Below, piece after piece: positions 27,073 to 36,208 of a stretch of 61,293 nt of DNA. This stretch comes from Crenobacter caeni. Its GTDB lineage: Bacteria; Pseudomonadota; Gammaproteobacteria; Burkholderiales; Chromobacteriaceae. The stretch covers positions 1-61,293 of the forward strand of contig NZ_JAAGAA010000008.1 in the NCBI RefSeq assembly GCF_010435965.1. The letters run 5' to 3'. The notes beneath the pieces are model-generated. The model saw only the letters and a program-made list of their open reading frames with translations, searched no databases and had not been told where the DNA came from. A program made the position numbers and the translations under genes. Numbering within the stretch: position 1 is the first letter of the stretch; each line of letters opens with the position of its first letter.

Positions 27073-27111
27073 CGGGGAACCGCCAGGCCCGGGAACGGGC
27101 CGGCCGCGATT

Positions 27112-27963
27112 CTAATTCAATTTGGGTTTCTGCGGCCACAGGAAGAGCAGCACGCCGACGGCGATCATCGGCAGGCTCAGCCACTGCCCCATGCTGATGG
27201 TGTACGACTGGCCGAAGATGCCGGCGTCCGGCGTCCGGAAGAATTCCGCGATGAAGCGGAACGCGCCGTAGCCGATCAGGAACACCGCCGAGACGCGGCC
27301 GGTTGCGCGCGGCTTGGCCGAATACAGCCACAGGATCACAAACAGGGCGACGCCCTCGAGCGCGAACTGGTAGAGCTGCGACATGTGGCGGGGCAGGCCG
27401 CCGTAGGCAAGCCAGGTGTTCATGAGGTCGGGGTGGCGCTCGACCCAGGCGATGTCCTCGGCACGTGCCTGCGGGAAGACCATCGCGCCGGGCGTATCGG
27501 CGCTGGTGACCCGCCCCCACAGTTCGCCGTTGATGAAGTTGCCGATGCGCCCGGCGGCAAGGCCCGGCGGCACCAAGGGCGCGATGAAGTCGGTGATCTC
27601 CCAGAAGCCGCGGCCGTGGCGGCGCGCGAACAGCGCCATGGCGACCAGTACGCCGATAAAGCCGCCGTGGAAGGACATGCCGCCCTTCCACACCATCAGG
27701 ATCTCGGCCGGGTGCGCAAGGTAGTAGCCGGGCTGGTAGAACAGCACCTCACCGAGGCGGCCGCCGAGCACGACGCCGAGCACGCCGTACATCAACAGGT
27801 CGTCGAGCATCTTGGCCGTCATGAAGGTGTTGCCGCGGCGGATGCGCAGGTTGCCCAGCCAGATGAACAGCATGAAGCCGACCAGGTACATCAGGCCGTA
27901 CCAGTGCACGGACAGCGGCCCCAGGTGGACGGCCACCGGGTCGAATTGCGGATGGATAAGCAT
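27112..27963 (-). CDS. lgt: Prolipoprotein diacylglyceryl transferase
   Basis: 283 residues with seven membrane helices. It transfers diacylglycerol from phosphatidylglycerol to the lipobox Cys of prolipoproteins, the first step of lipoprotein maturation. The Lgt signature [14 protein letters not shown] is intact near residues 138-151, as are [11 protein letters not shown] (His of the YGLMY region) and [11 protein letters not shown] with its essential His. It ends in WPQKPKLN. It is divergent from ilvD. At least three lipoproteins in this window (lyase-like, EpsD, solute-binding) would be its substrates. Confidence 0.96.
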   Translation of the reverse strand: MLIHPQFDPVAVHLGPLSVHWYGLMYLVGFMLFIWLGNLRIRRGNTFMTAKMLDDLLMYGVLGVVLGGRLGEVLFYQPGYYLAHPAEILMVWKGGMSFHGGFIGVLVAMALFARRHGRGFWEITDFIAPLVPPGLAAGRIGNFINGELWGRVTSADTPGAMVFPQARAEDIAWVERHPDLMNTWLAYGGLPRHMSQLYQFALEGVALFVILWLYSAKPRATGRVSAVFLIGYGAFRFIAEFFRTPDAGIFGQSYTISMGQWLSLPMIAVGVLLFLWPQKPKLN

Positions 27964-28006
27964 TTGTCAGGAGCTGTGCGAATGCGGTAAAAGGAATGAT
28001 GAAGAA

Positions 28007-28012
28007 ATTATA
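28007..28012 (-). promoter_or_regulatory. Perfect -10 box upstream of lgt
   Basis: Minus-strand TATAAT, 44 nt before the lgt ATG, with no good -35 at 16-18 nt. It lies in the 170-nt divergent region shared with ilvD. No leader peptide or attenuator for ilvD was recognised. Confidence 0.4.
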
Positions 28013-28133
28013 CGGAAAAGCGCCACTTGCCGCGCGTGAAAGCGGCGCGGGGCAAGGCTGCTTTACGGCCGGCGGCTCAAGACGCCGCGCGTGGCGCGCC
28101 GACAGCAAACCGCAAGAAAACCAAGGATAGACC

Positions 28134-29990
28134 ATGCCGCAATACCGCTCCCGCACCTCGACGGCCGGCCGCAACATGGCCGGCGCCCGCGCGCTGTGGC
28201 GCGCCACCGGGATGAAGGACGAGGACTTCGAAAAGCCCATCATCGCCATCGCCAACTCGTTCACCCAGTTCGTCCCGGGTCATGTGCACCTGCACAATAT
28301 GGGCCAGCTGGTCGCCCGCGAGATCGAGAAGGCCGGCGGGGTGGCCAAGGAATTCAACACCATCGCCGTCGACGACGGCATCGCGATGGGGCACGGCGGC
28401 ATGCTGTACAGCCTGCCCAGCCGCGATTTGATCGCCGACTCGGTCGAATACATGGTCAACGCGCACTGCGCGGACGCGCTGGTGTGCATCTCCAACTGCG
28501 ACAAGATCACCCCGGGCATGCTGATGGCGGCGCTGCGCCTGAACATTCCGGTGGTGTTCGTCTCCGGCGGGCCGATGGAAGCGGGCAAGGTCAACTGGAA
28601 CGGCCAGACCCGCAAGCTCGACCTGGTCGACGCGATGGTCGAGGCGGCCGACAGCCGCGTGTCGGACGACGACGTCGCCGCGATCGAGCGCTCAGCGTGC
28701 CCGACTTGCGGTTCGTGCTCGGGCATGTTCACCGCCAATTCGATGAACTGCCTGACCGAGGCGCTCGGCCTGTCGCTGCCGGGCAACGGCTCGCTGGTCG
28801 CCACCCACGCAGACCGCAAGGAGCTGTTCCTCAGGGCCGGCCGCCTGATCGTCGAACTGGCGCGCCGCCACTACGAAGGCGGCGACATGAACGTGCTGCC
28901 GCGCGCGATCGCCAGCAAGCGCGCGTTCGAGAACGCGATGAGTCTCGACGTGGCGATGGGCGGCTCGACCAATACCGTGCTGCACCTGCTGGCCGCGGCG
29001 AGCGAGGCGGGCGTCGACTTCAAGATGGCCGACATCGACCGCATCTCGCGCTCGGTGCCTTGCCTGGCGAAAGTCGCGCCGGCGACGCAGAAGTACCATA
29101 TGGAAGACGTGCACCGCGCAGGCGGCGTGATGGGGATCCTGGGCGAGCTTGACCGCGCCGGCGTGCTCGATGCCTCGGTGCCGACCGTGCACAGCGAGAC
29201 GCTCGCCGCCGCGCTTGGCCAGTGGGATGTCGCGCGGCAGGGGCCGGACAGCGAGGCAGCGCGCTTTTACCGTGCGGCGCCGGGTGGCGTGCCGACCACC
29301 ATCGCGTTCAGTCAGAGCATGCGTTATCCGGCGCTCGACCTTGACCGCGCCGACGGCTGCATCCGCGACAAGGCCGGCGCGTACTCGCAGGACGGTGGCC
29401 TCGCCGTGCTGTTCGGCAACATCGCCGAGCGCGGCTGCATCGTGAAGACCGCCGGCGTCGACGAGTCCATCCTCAGGTTCAACGGGCGCGCCCGCGTGTT
29501 CGAGAGCCAGGAGGACGCGGTCGCCGCCATCCTCGCCGACACCATCGTCGAGGGCGACGTGGTGGTGATCCGCTACGAGGGCCCGAAGGGCGGGCCGGGC
29601 ATGCAGGAGATGCTGTACCCGACCTCCTACCTGAAGTCCAAGGGGCTGGGCAAGGCGTGCGCGCTGTTGACCGACGGGCGTTTCTCCGGCGGCACCTCGG
29701 GCTTGTCGATCGGCCACGTCTCGCCCGAGGCGGCCGAGGGCGGCGCCATCGCGCTGGTGGAAGAGGGCGACTCGATCCGGATCAACATCCCCGCGCGCAG
29801 CATCGAGCTGGCCGTTGACGCCGAGGTGCTCTTGGCGCGCCGCCGCGCGATGGACGCGCGCGGCGAGGCAGCGTGGAAGCCGGTGTCGCGCGAGCGCGCG
29901 GTATCGGCGGCGCTGCGCGCTTACGCGGCGATGACCACCAGCGCCGACACCGGCGCGGTGCGCGACGTCGACCAGCTCGCGCGCCGCTAG
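28134..29990 (+). CDS. ilvD: Dihydroxy-acid dehydratase
   Basis: 618 residues, the long IlvD form. It converts dihydroxy-isovalerate and -methylvalerate to the 2-keto acids of valine and isoleucine synthesis. Iron-sulfur cysteines lie in [12 protein letters not shown] and [18 protein letters not shown]. Other blocks are [22 protein letters not shown] at the N-terminus and [20 protein letters not shown] near the C-terminus. ATG 28134 has AAGGA upstream. The gene is transcribed alone and closed by a strong terminator. Confidence 0.96.
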   Translation: MPQYRSRTSTAGRNMAGARALWRATGMKDEDFEKPIIAIANSFTQFVPGHVHLHNMGQLVAREIEKAGGVAKEFNTIAVDDGIAMGHGGMLYSLPSRDLIADSVEYMVNAHCADALVCISNCDKITPGMLMAALRLNIPVVFVSGGPMEAGKVNWNGQTRKLDLVDAMVEAADSRVSDDDVAAIERSACPTCGSCSGMFTANSMNCLTEALGLSLPGNGSLVATHADRKELFLRAGRLIVELARRHYEGGDMNVLPRAIASKRAFENAMSLDVAMGGSTNTVLHLLAAASEAGVDFKMADIDRISRSVPCLAKVAPATQKYHMEDVHRAGGVMGILGELDRAGVLDASVPTVHSETLAAALGQWDVARQGPDSEAARFYRAAPGGVPTTIAFSQSMRYPALDLDRADGCIRDKAGAYSQDGGLAVLFGNIAERGCIVKTAGVDESILRFNGRARVFESQEDAVAAILADTIVEGDVVVIRYEGPKGGPGMQEMLYPTSYLKSKGLGKACALLTDGRFSGGTSGLSIGHVSPEAAEGGAIALVEEGDSIRINIPARSIELAVDAEVLLARRRAMDARGEAAWKPVSRERAVSAALRAYAAMTTSADTGAVRDVDQLARR

Positions 29991-30022
29991 GCAAAGCCGG
30001 TGCTTGTGCGATAATCGGCCAC

Positions 30023-30050
30023 AGGCCGTCCCGGGCGGGGCGGCCTTTTT
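30023..30050 (+). terminator. Rho-independent terminator of ilvD
   Basis: A 10-bp GC-rich stem (AGGCCGTCCC with GGGCGGCCT-type partner, one G-T pair), GGGC loop and five T. It lies 33 nt after the ilvD stop. Confidence 0.85.
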
Positions 30051-30095
30051 CATGTTTGTTTCAGGGGTGAGGTGCGGGTGGTTTCAGGCAGCAAA

Positions 30096-30857
30096 ATGGC
30101 GGGACGCAGGGGTTTTCTGGCCGGGGCCGTCGCGCTGGCCTTGTCTGCCTGCAAGGACGGGGCGGTGAGTGCGCTGTTCGGGCGCGACCGCGCGTCGCCC
30201 TTGCGGGTCGGCATCAACGCCGAGTATCCGCCGTTCGAATCGCTGGACGGGGCCGGGCTGCCGGTCGGCTTCGATATCGACCTGACGCGCCAGCTCGCCG
30301 CGCGGATGGGGCGCAAGGTCGAATTCGTCAACCTGCCGTGGCGGCGCCTGTTGCAGTCGCTGTCGCAGGGGCGGCTGGAGATGGTGGTCTCGGCGGTCGC
30401 GATCACGCCTATCCGGATGCGCAACTTCCTGCTGTCCACGCCCTACTACAGCGAGCGGCAGGCGCTGTTGCGACCAGCCGCGCTCGCCGCGCAGCCGGTG
30501 CAGCAACTCGCGCGCATCGGCGTGCTCGAGGAGAGTACGGCCGACGCGCATCTCCACCGGCTGGGGGTGGCCAAGCGGCATATCGTCGACTTGCCGGACG
30601 CCGGCGCGATGGAGCGTGCTTACCGCGCGGGCGAGGTCGATGCGCTGTTCGGCGACGAGCACCTGCTGCGCGCGCTGCAAAAGTCCGTGCCGGGCGAGTT
30701 GGGCACGGACGCCGCCTTCGGGCTCGACGCGTACGCGGTGGTGCTCGCCAAGGGCGAGGATGCGCTGCTGGGGGAGGTGAATGCCGCGCTGCAGGCGCTG
30801 CGCGAGGACGGGACGCTCGCGCGCTTGGTCGCGCAGCTGGAGGCGGCAGGAAGCTGA
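30096..30857 (+). CDS. Solute-binding (SBP3/amino-acid-type) lipoprotein
   Basis: 253 residues from ATG 30096; GTG 30072 with AGGGG upstream is an in-frame alternative. The N-terminus GRRGFLAGAVALALSAC has a twin-Arg and an LSAC lipobox. The mature part is a family 3 periplasmic binding fold: LRVGINAEYPPFESLDGAGLPVGFDIDL at the start, then LEMVVSAVAITPIRMRNF and AYRAGEVDALFGDEH. The ligand is probably a polar amino acid. No permease or ATPase is adjacent, so it is an orphan binding protein or a signalling partner. It ends before two facing terminators. Confidence 0.85.
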   Translation: MAGRRGFLAGAVALALSACKDGAVSALFGRDRASPLRVGINAEYPPFESLDGAGLPVGFDIDLTRQLAARMGRKVEFVNLPWRRLLQSLSQGRLEMVVSAVAITPIRMRNFLLSTPYYSERQALLRPAALAAQPVQQLARIGVLEESTADAHLHRLGVAKRHIVDLPDAGAMERAYRAGEVDALFGDEHLLRALQKSVPGELGTDAAFGLDAYAVVLAKGEDALLGEVNAALQALREDGTLARLVAQLEAAGS

Positions 30858-30880
30858 AGCGGAGCGTTGGATGTTCAAAA

Positions 30881-30918
30881 ATGTTCGTTTTGGCGGGGAA
30901 TCAGGCCGGAACGAACAT
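30881..30918. repeat. 9-bp perfect inverted repeat
   Basis: ATGTTCGTT (30881-30889) and AACGAACAT (30910-30918) with a 20-nt spacer, between a stop codon and a terminator. It could be an RNA stem in the 3' region or a protein site. A related ATGTTTGTTCGTTTT lies at 31128-31142, near the small-RNA promoter. Confidence 0.6.
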
Positions 30919-30925
30919 CGAAGAG

Positions 30926-30952
30926 AGGGGCGGCGCTGCCGGCCCCTTTTTT
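30926..30952 (+). terminator. Rho-independent terminator of the solute-binding gene
   Basis: AGGGGC/GGCCCCT-type GC-rich stem with a short interior mismatch (30926-30947), running into six T. It faces the terminator of the minus-strand small RNA 16 nt away. Confidence 0.75.
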
Positions 30953-30967
30953 GCGCGGGCGACAGGC

Positions 30968-31059
30968 AAAAAAAATGCGCGGGATTTATCGGCCCGCGCC
31001 AAGTCTACAAAGGAGAAATAGAGGAGAAACTATCAAGAAACATTGCTGCGTCTCAACGA
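30968..31059 (-). ncRNA. Candidate trans-acting small RNA B, CU-rich anti-SD seed (about 92 nt)
   Basis: All parts of a stand-alone sRNA are visible on the minus strand. A promoter (TTGACA-N17-GATAAT) ends at 31066. The transcript should start near 31059. A mostly unstructured middle carries two CU-rich segments, TTTCTCCTC (31029-31021) and TTTCTCCTTTGT (31018-31007). It ends in a 7-bp stem GCGCGGG/CCCGCGC (30977-30999) and a T-run (30975-30968). The CU-rich parts are complementary to Shine-Dalgarno sequences such as AAAGGAGAAA, as in sibling sRNAs of Neisseria and other bacteria. There is no coding capacity. The 12-mer TTTCTCCTTTGT recurs in candidate RNA A at 40921. Confidence 0.68.
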
Positions 31060-31065
31060 AGAAGG

Positions 31066-31094
31066 ATTATCCGGATCGCTCGCTCGCTTGTCAA
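31066..31094 (-). promoter_or_regulatory. Sigma70 promoter of small RNA B
   Basis: TTGACA (31094-31089), exactly 17 nt, GATAAT (31071-31066). The match to consensus is 11 of 12, the best sigma70 promoter in the window. Confidence 0.75.
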
Positions 31095-31238
31095 CGGTGA
31101 TTTTTTCGGAAAGCGTCAAAAATTGTCATGTTTGTTCGTTTTGTGTTTCTGGTGTTTGAAAGTGAACGGCTGGCGGCCGTGGGCAGTCCGCGCGAACTAT
31201 GACAGAATATCCTCTTTACATTGCCGTTCGACGACACG

Positions 31239-32339
31239 ATGCAAGCCTTCGCCCCGCAGTTGCCCGACCCGCGCCAGAAACCGCAGGCGCTCGAATCCAA
31301 CCGGCTGATCCACACCGCCGAGGCCGTGCTCAAAGCGGCCAGCGCGGACGAAGCCGCGCTGTGGCAGGAAGACCTTCGCGCGCAGATCGGCGCGCTGGCC
31401 GAACGCGCCGACATGCTGATGCTGTCGGTCGCGCTGGCGATGGCGCCGTCGCAGGCGGTGTACCGCACGCTGTGGCAGGCGCTGTGCGAGGTGACTTCGC
31501 GCGCGCCGGGACGCCATGTAATCGTGTTCGCGCTGCCGGTGGTGCTGGTCGCAGGGGCCGGCGGCAAGGCTGCGCTGCCTGCCGCGCTCGCCGACGAGGC
31601 GGGGCTCAATGCCTTGCTGCGCGAGCACGGCGTGTTCACGCCGGGGGCCGAAGCCTTCGTGTCTGGCGCGCTGGTGCACCCGGACGACTTGAGCGCGTTG
31701 TCCGCGCCGGTGCTCTACAAGACCGCGCGCGAGGCGGCGACCGCGCTGTCCGCGCTGCCGGGCTTGGCCGGGCGCGTGATCGAAATCGACCGCGACGGCG
31801 TGTTCCTGCGCTACCTTGTCGGCGCTGCGGTGCAGGAAGAGGGACGCCCGGCGCCGGTGCGCCTGGGCGGCGAGGTCGGCAGCTGGGGCTTGCCGATGAT
31901 GAAATTCCTGGGCGGCCAGCTGAAGGCCGAAGGCGTGACGCTGTTCCCGATCGCCCGTCCGCCACAGGCGGTGCTGCCGGCGATGGTCGAGGGTGGCAAA
32001 GTGCGCCAGGAAGTCGCGCTACAGGTGTTCGCCAGCAGCCAGATCCGCCGCCTTCGCGACGCACAGGAACGCCCGGTCGCGGTGCTCGCCGCGCACGAAG
32101 GCGGCGAAATCAGGCTTTCCATCGCCAGCGAAAACGGCGAGGGCGCGCACGAGGGTTTCGTGTGGTCGCTCTCCCCGCTGGACGCGGTGGCCGAGGTCGA
32201 GCGCATGGCGTGCGAGCTGCTCACCGAGTGCCAGGTCGACGACGTGCGGGTGGTACCCGCCGTGCAGCACGCGACGCTGGCAGACGGTCGTGCGTTTCTC
32301 GCCCCCGCCGACGTGACGCCGGCGGCGCGGCTGCACTGA
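31239..32339 (+). CDS. Conserved-looking protein of unknown function upstream of glyA
   Basis: 366 residues from ATG 31239; TTG 31221 is in frame, and neither has a clear ribosome site. No signal peptide or lasting membrane helix; Ala/Leu-rich with GC-rich third positions like its neighbours, so a genuine gene. Visible blocks: [16 protein letters not shown] near the start, [22 protein letters not shown] (about 92-113), [29 protein letters not shown] (about 215-243), and [34 protein letters not shown] near the end. I do not recognise the family. It is divergent from small RNA B and precedes glyA by 82 nt. Confidence 0.7.
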   Translation: MQAFAPQLPDPRQKPQALESNRLIHTAEAVLKAASADEAALWQEDLRAQIGALAERADMLMLSVALAMAPSQAVYRTLWQALCEVTSRAPGRHVIVFALPVVLVAGAGGKAALPAALADEAGLNALLREHGVFTPGAEAFVSGALVHPDDLSALSAPVLYKTAREAATALSALPGLAGRVIEIDRDGVFLRYLVGAAVQEEGRPAPVRLGGEVGSWGLPMMKFLGGQLKAEGVTLFPIARPPQAVLPAMVEGGKVRQEVALQVFASSQIRRLRDAQERPVAVLAAHEGGEIRLSIASENGEGAHEGFVWSLSPLDAVAEVERMACELLTECQVDDVRVVPAVQHATLADGRAFLAPADVTPAARLH

Positions 32340-32421
32340 ACACGCCGCCGCTTGCCATGTGCATTGCACAATTGATGTAGAATCCATCCATCCGCACACC
32401 CCAAACTGGAAAGAGTCGAAG

Positions 32422-33675
32422 ATGTTTGCTGCTGACGAGACGATTGCCAAGTTCGACCCCGAACTGGACGCCGCGATCAAGGCCGAGTGCCAGCGCCAGG
32501 AAGACCATATCGAGCTGATCGCTTCCGAAAACTACGTGAGCCACGCAGTGATGGAAGCGCAGGGTTCCCAGCTGACCAACAAGTACGCCGAAGGCTACCC
32601 GGGCAAGCGCTTTTACGGTGGTTGCGAGCACGTCGACGTCGTCGAGCAGCTGGCGATCGACCGCGTGAAGCAGCTGTTCGGCGCCGAATACGCCAACGTG
32701 CAGCCGCACTCGGGCAGCCAGGCCAACCAGGCGGTCTACTTCTCCATCCTCAAGCCGGGTGACACCGTGATGGGGATGAACCTCGGCCACGGCGGCCACC
32801 TGACCCACGGCAGCCCGGCCAACTTGTCCGGCAAGATGTTCAACATCGTCGCGTACGGCCTCAACGAGAACGAAGAGATCGACTACGACGACATGGAACG
32901 CGTGGCGATGGAAAAGCGCCCCAAGCTGATCATCGGCGGTGCGTCGGCGTTCGCGCTGCGCTTCGACTTCGAGCGCATGGGGCAGATCGCCAAGAAGTGC
33001 GGCGCCTACTTCATGGTCGACATGGCGCACTACGCGGGCCTAGTCGCCGCCGGCGTCTACCCGAACCCGGTGCCGCACGCCGACTTCGTGACCTCGACCA
33101 CGCACAAGACGCTGCGCGGCCCGCGCGGCGGCATCATCCTGGCCAAGGCCGAATACGAGAAGTCGCTGAACTCCTCGGTGTTCCCGACCCTGCAAGGCGG
33201 CCCGCTGATGCACGTGATCGCCGCCAAGGCCGTCGCGTTCAAGGAAGCGCTGCAGCCGGAATTCAAGGACTACCAGCAGCAGGTGCTGAAGAACGCCGAC
33301 GCCATGGCCAAGCGCCTGACCGAGCGCGGCCTGCGCATCGTCTCCGGCCGCACCGAGAGCCACGTGTTCCTGGTCGACCTGCGTGGCAAGGGCCTGACCG
33401 GCAAGGCGGCTGACGCCGCGCTCGGTAAGGCGCACATCACCGTCAACAAGAACTCGATCCCGAACGACCCGGAGAGCCCGTTCATCACCTCCGGCATCCG
33501 CATCGGTTCGCCGGCGATCACCACCCGCGGCTTCAAGGAAGCCGAGGCGGTGCTGGTGGCCGATATGATCGCCGACGTGCTGGACGCGCCGGAAGACGCG
33601 GCCGTGCTCGCCCGCGTGGCTGCCGAGGCGACCGCGCTGTGCCACCGCTTCCCGGTCTACGTGAAGCAGGGCTGA
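32422..33675 (+). CDS. glyA: Serine hydroxymethyltransferase
   Basis: 417 residues, usual length. PLP enzyme interconverting serine and glycine with tetrahydrofolate. Blocks: [65 protein letters not shown] and the Schiff-base Lys in [14 protein letters not shown]-terminal [17 protein letters not shown] is complete. ATG 32422 is preceded by GAAAGAGTCGAAG. It is followed by a symmetrical terminator. Confidence 0.97.
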   Translation: MFAADETIAKFDPELDAAIKAECQRQEDHIELIASENYVSHAVMEAQGSQLTNKYAEGYPGKRFYGGCEHVDVVEQLAIDRVKQLFGAEYANVQPHSGSQANQAVYFSILKPGDTVMGMNLGHGGHLTHGSPANLSGKMFNIVAYGLNENEEIDYDDMERVAMEKRPKLIIGGASAFALRFDFERMGQIAKKCGAYFMVDMAHYAGLVAAGVYPNPVPHADFVTSTTHKTLRGPRGGIILAKAEYEKSLNSSVFPTLQGGPLMHVIAAKAVAFKEALQPEFKDYQQQVLKNADAMAKRLTERGLRIVSGRTESHVFLVDLRGKGLTGKAADAALGKAHITVNKNSIPNDPESPFITSGIRIGSPAITTRGFKEAEAVLVADMIADVLDAPEDAAVLARVAAEATALCHRFPVYVKQG

Positions 33676-33693
33676 GCCCTCAGGCTACATCCG

Positions 33694-33730
33694 TAAAAAA
33701 CGCCACGGCTCGCCGTGGCGTTTTTCTTTT
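33694..33730. terminator. Bidirectional terminator between glyA and dosC
   Basis: An A-run, 8-bp stem CGCCACGG/CCGTGGCG (33701-33720, CTCG loop) and a T-run. It works on both strands, for glyA and for the convergent seven-gene operon ending at 33746. Confidence 0.9.
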
Positions 33731-33745
33731 GTAGCGGCGCCGGGC

Positions 33746-35134
33746 TCAGGTCATCGCGTCGGCGTCGACGACGCGGTTGCGCCCGCCGCGCTTGGCCTGG
33801 TAGAGCGCGTCGTCGGCGCGGCCGATCAGGTACTGGTAGTCCGGGTGGCCGTCGTACAGCGCGACGCCGACGCTGACGCTCACCCGGATTTCCCGGCCGT
33901 TGGTCACGGTGAACGCCTGCGCCTCGAAGCGGCTGCGCAAGGTCTCGGCGATGCGCATCAGGTCGTCGTGGCCCAGTTCGACGAGGACGACCAGGATCTC
34001 TTCGCCGCCGTAGCGGAACACGAAGTCGCCGGCGCGCACGCAGGCCGTGATCAGCTGGGCAGCCTGCTGCAGCACGCGGTCGCCGCCTTCGTGACCGTGC
34101 GTGTCGTTGATGCCCTTGAAGTGGTCGAGGTCGATCAGCAGCACGCCGAACTGCTGCTGGCTGCGCTGGTGCAGCTGGATTTCCCGGCTGAGCACCGCAG
34201 GCAGGAAGCGGCGGTTGAGCAGCCGGGTCAGCGCATCGCGCCCGTTCTCGACCTCGACGTGGCGGTCGAACAGCGTCCCCAAAAGGAAGTGGATCTCGTC
34301 CAGCGTTTCCTGCAGTTCGCGCGAGCGCAGGCGCCGCTGTCCCGCGTCGGCCGCCTGCTGCAGGAGGGGCAGCACGATGTTGTCGACCCGTTCGAGTTGC
34401 GTTTCGATCTGCTCGAGTTCGTCCGAGCGCTCGAAGATCACCTCGGCCTTGTGGGAGAGCCACATGCCGAACTCGCTGCGGCCAAGTGAGGGCAGCGGGC
34501 TCGTTGCGTCGTGCAGGTGCAGCGAGAACAGCACGTTCTGGCTCCAGTCGAGGAGCGACGCGCGCTGCCGTTCGCGTTCGAGCGACAGGTTCTGCCCCAG
34601 CGCGTAGTGGCGGTACGCCTCTTCGGTGCGGGTCTGCCGCGCGGTGCTTCGCGTGTACGCGGCGTTCATCAGCTCCATCGCAAGGTCGATGGTTTCGCAC
34701 ACGTAGGCGTGCGCGCGGGTCAGGTCCTGGCGGGTCAGGTCCTGTTGGGCGAGCAGGCGGTACAGCTGCTGGCGCAGCTGGCGCGCGCCGCGGGTCATCA
34801 GGTGGACCGGCAGGTGGATGCGTGCGTGCACTTCACCCACGTGGCGCTGGTGCGCGATCGCCGCGTCGATGTCCGCCTCGCCGTCGCAGCGGAACAGTTC
34901 GACCAGCCAGTGCTGCATCGAGTGGCGCAACCGGGTGTTGACCGTGTCGTGGTCGAGGAACAGGCGGCCCTCGTCGGTCGACAGCATGTGCCTGTAGAAG
35001 TGGTCGGCGAGCGCCACCCGGTGCGTCTCGGCCAGCACGCGGATGAGCGCGCGCAAAGGCGGCGGGGTCTCCCCGATCAGGCGCAGCCATTCCTCTCGGG
35101 CGTAATGCGGGTTTGCGGGCACGTCCTGCTGCAT
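33746..35134 (-). CDS. dosC: Globin-coupled diguanylate cyclase, DosC type
   Basis: 462 residues: an O2-sensing globin domain (about 10-160), a middle linker domain and a C-terminal GGDEF domain. The heme-proximal His is the one in GEVHARI (about 103), followed by HLPVHLMTRGARQLR as in E. coli DosC. The cyclase half shows DALTRLLNRRF, LLIDLDHFKGINDTHGHEGG and an active GGEEI site preceded by the I-site RAGD. It should make cyclic di-GMP according to oxygen binding. It is the last gene of an operon that begins with an ODP-type protein, so two oxygen-reactive proteins share one transcript. Confidence 0.9.
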   Translation of the reverse strand: MQQDVPANPHYAREEWLRLIGETPPPLRALIRVLAETHRVALADHFYRHMLSTDEGRLFLDHDTVNTRLRHSMQHWLVELFRCDGEADIDAAIAHQRHVGEVHARIHLPVHLMTRGARQLRQQLYRLLAQQDLTRQDLTRAHAYVCETIDLAMELMNAAYTRSTARQTRTEEAYRHYALGQNLSLERERQRASLLDWSQNVLFSLHLHDATSPLPSLGRSEFGMWLSHKAEVIFERSDELEQIETQLERVDNIVLPLLQQAADAGQRRLRSRELQETLDEIHFLLGTLFDRHVEVENGRDALTRLLNRRFLPAVLSREIQLHQRSQQQFGVLLIDLDHFKGINDTHGHEGGDRVLQQAAQLITACVRAGDFVFRYGGEEILVVLVELGHDDLMRIAETLRSRFEAQAFTVTNGREIRVSVSVGVALYDGHPDYQYLIGRADDALYQAKRGGRNRVVDADAMT

Positions 35135-35183
35135 GGGCCGGTTCCGTTGTCTTTGTCGTGTGGGATGCAGCCGATGTGCCGGC

Positions 35184-35546
35184 TTACAGGATTTCGGCGA
35201 CGCTCTTCGCCGCGCGGCGCGCGTCGAGGAAGATCAGCCCGAGCTTGGCCTCTTTGCGGGCGATCACGGTCAGCACCGCGTCGCGGCCGGCGTGGCTCAT
35301 CAGGATGTAGCCTTCCTGCCCCTTGATCATCACCTGTTCTAGTTCGCCGCGCGCAAGTTCGCGGGCGGTGCGCTCGCCCAGCGACAGCATCGCCGCCGCC
35401 ATCGCGCCGACGCGGTCCTCGTCGACGTCCTGCGGCAGCAGCGCGGCCATGGTCAGGCCGTCGGACGAAATGATCGCGGAGGCCTCGATGTCGGCGCTGG
35501 CGCCGTTGAGGTCGCTGAGGATCGATTTGAGCATTTGTTCGCGCAT
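35184..35546 (-). CDS. Roadblock/LC7 domain protein (MglB-like)
   Basis: 120 residues, one Roadblock/LC7 fold: ASAIISSDGLTMAALLP at the N-terminal helix-strand, MAAAMLSLGERTARELARGELEQVMIKGQEGYILMSHAG in the middle. Such proteins act as GAPs or scaffolds for small Ras-like GTPases in bacteria, as MglB does for MglA. The GTPase partner is encoded two genes upstream (36209-36751), with one unknown gene between. The gap to dosC is 49 nt. Confidence 0.88.
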   Translation of the reverse strand: MREQMLKSILSDLNGASADIEASAIISSDGLTMAALLPQDVDEDRVGAMAAAMLSLGERTARELARGELEQVMIKGQEGYILMSHAGRDAVLTVIARKEAKLGLIFLDARRAAKSVAEIL

Positions 35547-35571
35547 GGTTTTTCTCCGGGAATACTTGGTT

Positions 35572-36207
35572 TCAGGCGTAGCGGCGGCACAGCGCCTCGA
35601 TCAGGTCGACGAGGCACGGCGAGTTCAGGCGGGGGGCTCCGCCGATCACCAGCATGAAAGGCTGCTCGCCGATCAAAAGCGGGTGAAAGCCCAGCTCCGC
35701 CTCGCCGCCGGGCGACGTGAGCGCCCAGGCCTGGCTTGCCAGTTGCAGGTTGTTGTGCAGCAGGCGGCTGTGGCGGCGGGTCAGCGTGATCAGGTCACCG
35801 CACAGCGCGGAGAGCTCTTCGGCCGTCTCGTGGGCAAAGCCCGCGTTCGCGTAACAGAGGCCGTTGTCGTCGGCGAGCAGCGCGCGGCCACTGGCGGACA
35901 ACTGGGCGAGCCAGGGAGGTAGCAGGGCCTCGAGCCGGGTTTCCGTCGGCTGCGGCGGGGCGTCCAGCGCCTCGACGAATTCGAGCTTCTGCAGGCGGTA
36001 GAGCCGCTCGAGCACCGTCTCCGGCGCCTCGTCGGGGTACCAGGCGGCGAGGGTTGCCCCGTCCAGCGGTACCCGGGCGCCGTCGCGCAGGATATGCATC
36101 ATCATGTCGCGGCCGGGGTCGCGGTGCGGGGTGGTCGTCGCATAGTACGCGCCGCCCGGGGTCGCCCGGGCGTAGTAGGGGCCGCATAACTGGTAGCTTG
36201 CGTTCAT
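35572..36207 (-). CDS. Unknown protein between the GTPase and Roadblock genes
   Basis: 211 residues, no signal or membrane helix. The first 30 residues contain repeated YYA/YYAT segments (YYARATPGGAYYATTT). Residues about 35-80 resemble a small winged-helix-like unit with DGATLAAWYP and VLERLYRLQKLEFVEAL. The rest (GRALLADDNGLCYANAGFAHETAEELSALCGDL and HPLLIGEQPFMLVIGGAPRLNSPCLVDLIEALCRRY) reads like a divergent Roadblock fold: a sensor-like strand pair with a C-terminal helix. It could be a second, degenerate Roadblock partner of the GTPase. This is inference. It lies 1 nt after the GTPase stop. Confidence 0.75.
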   Translation of the reverse strand: MNASYQLCGPYYARATPGGAYYATTTPHRDPGRDMMMHILRDGARVPLDGATLAAWYPDEAPETVLERLYRLQKLEFVEALDAPPQPTETRLEALLPPWLAQLSASGRALLADDNGLCYANAGFAHETAEELSALCGDLITLTRRHSRLLHNNLQLASQAWALTSPGGEAELGFHPLLIGEQPFMLVIGGAPRLNSPCLVDLIEALCRRYA

Positions 36208-36208
36208 C

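Noticed and set aside
31007-31029. Two Shine-Dalgarno-like segments (AAAGGAG, GAGGAG) on the plus strand
   Set aside because: No start codon with a lasting frame follows. They are the complement of the CU-rich seed of the minus-strand small RNA.
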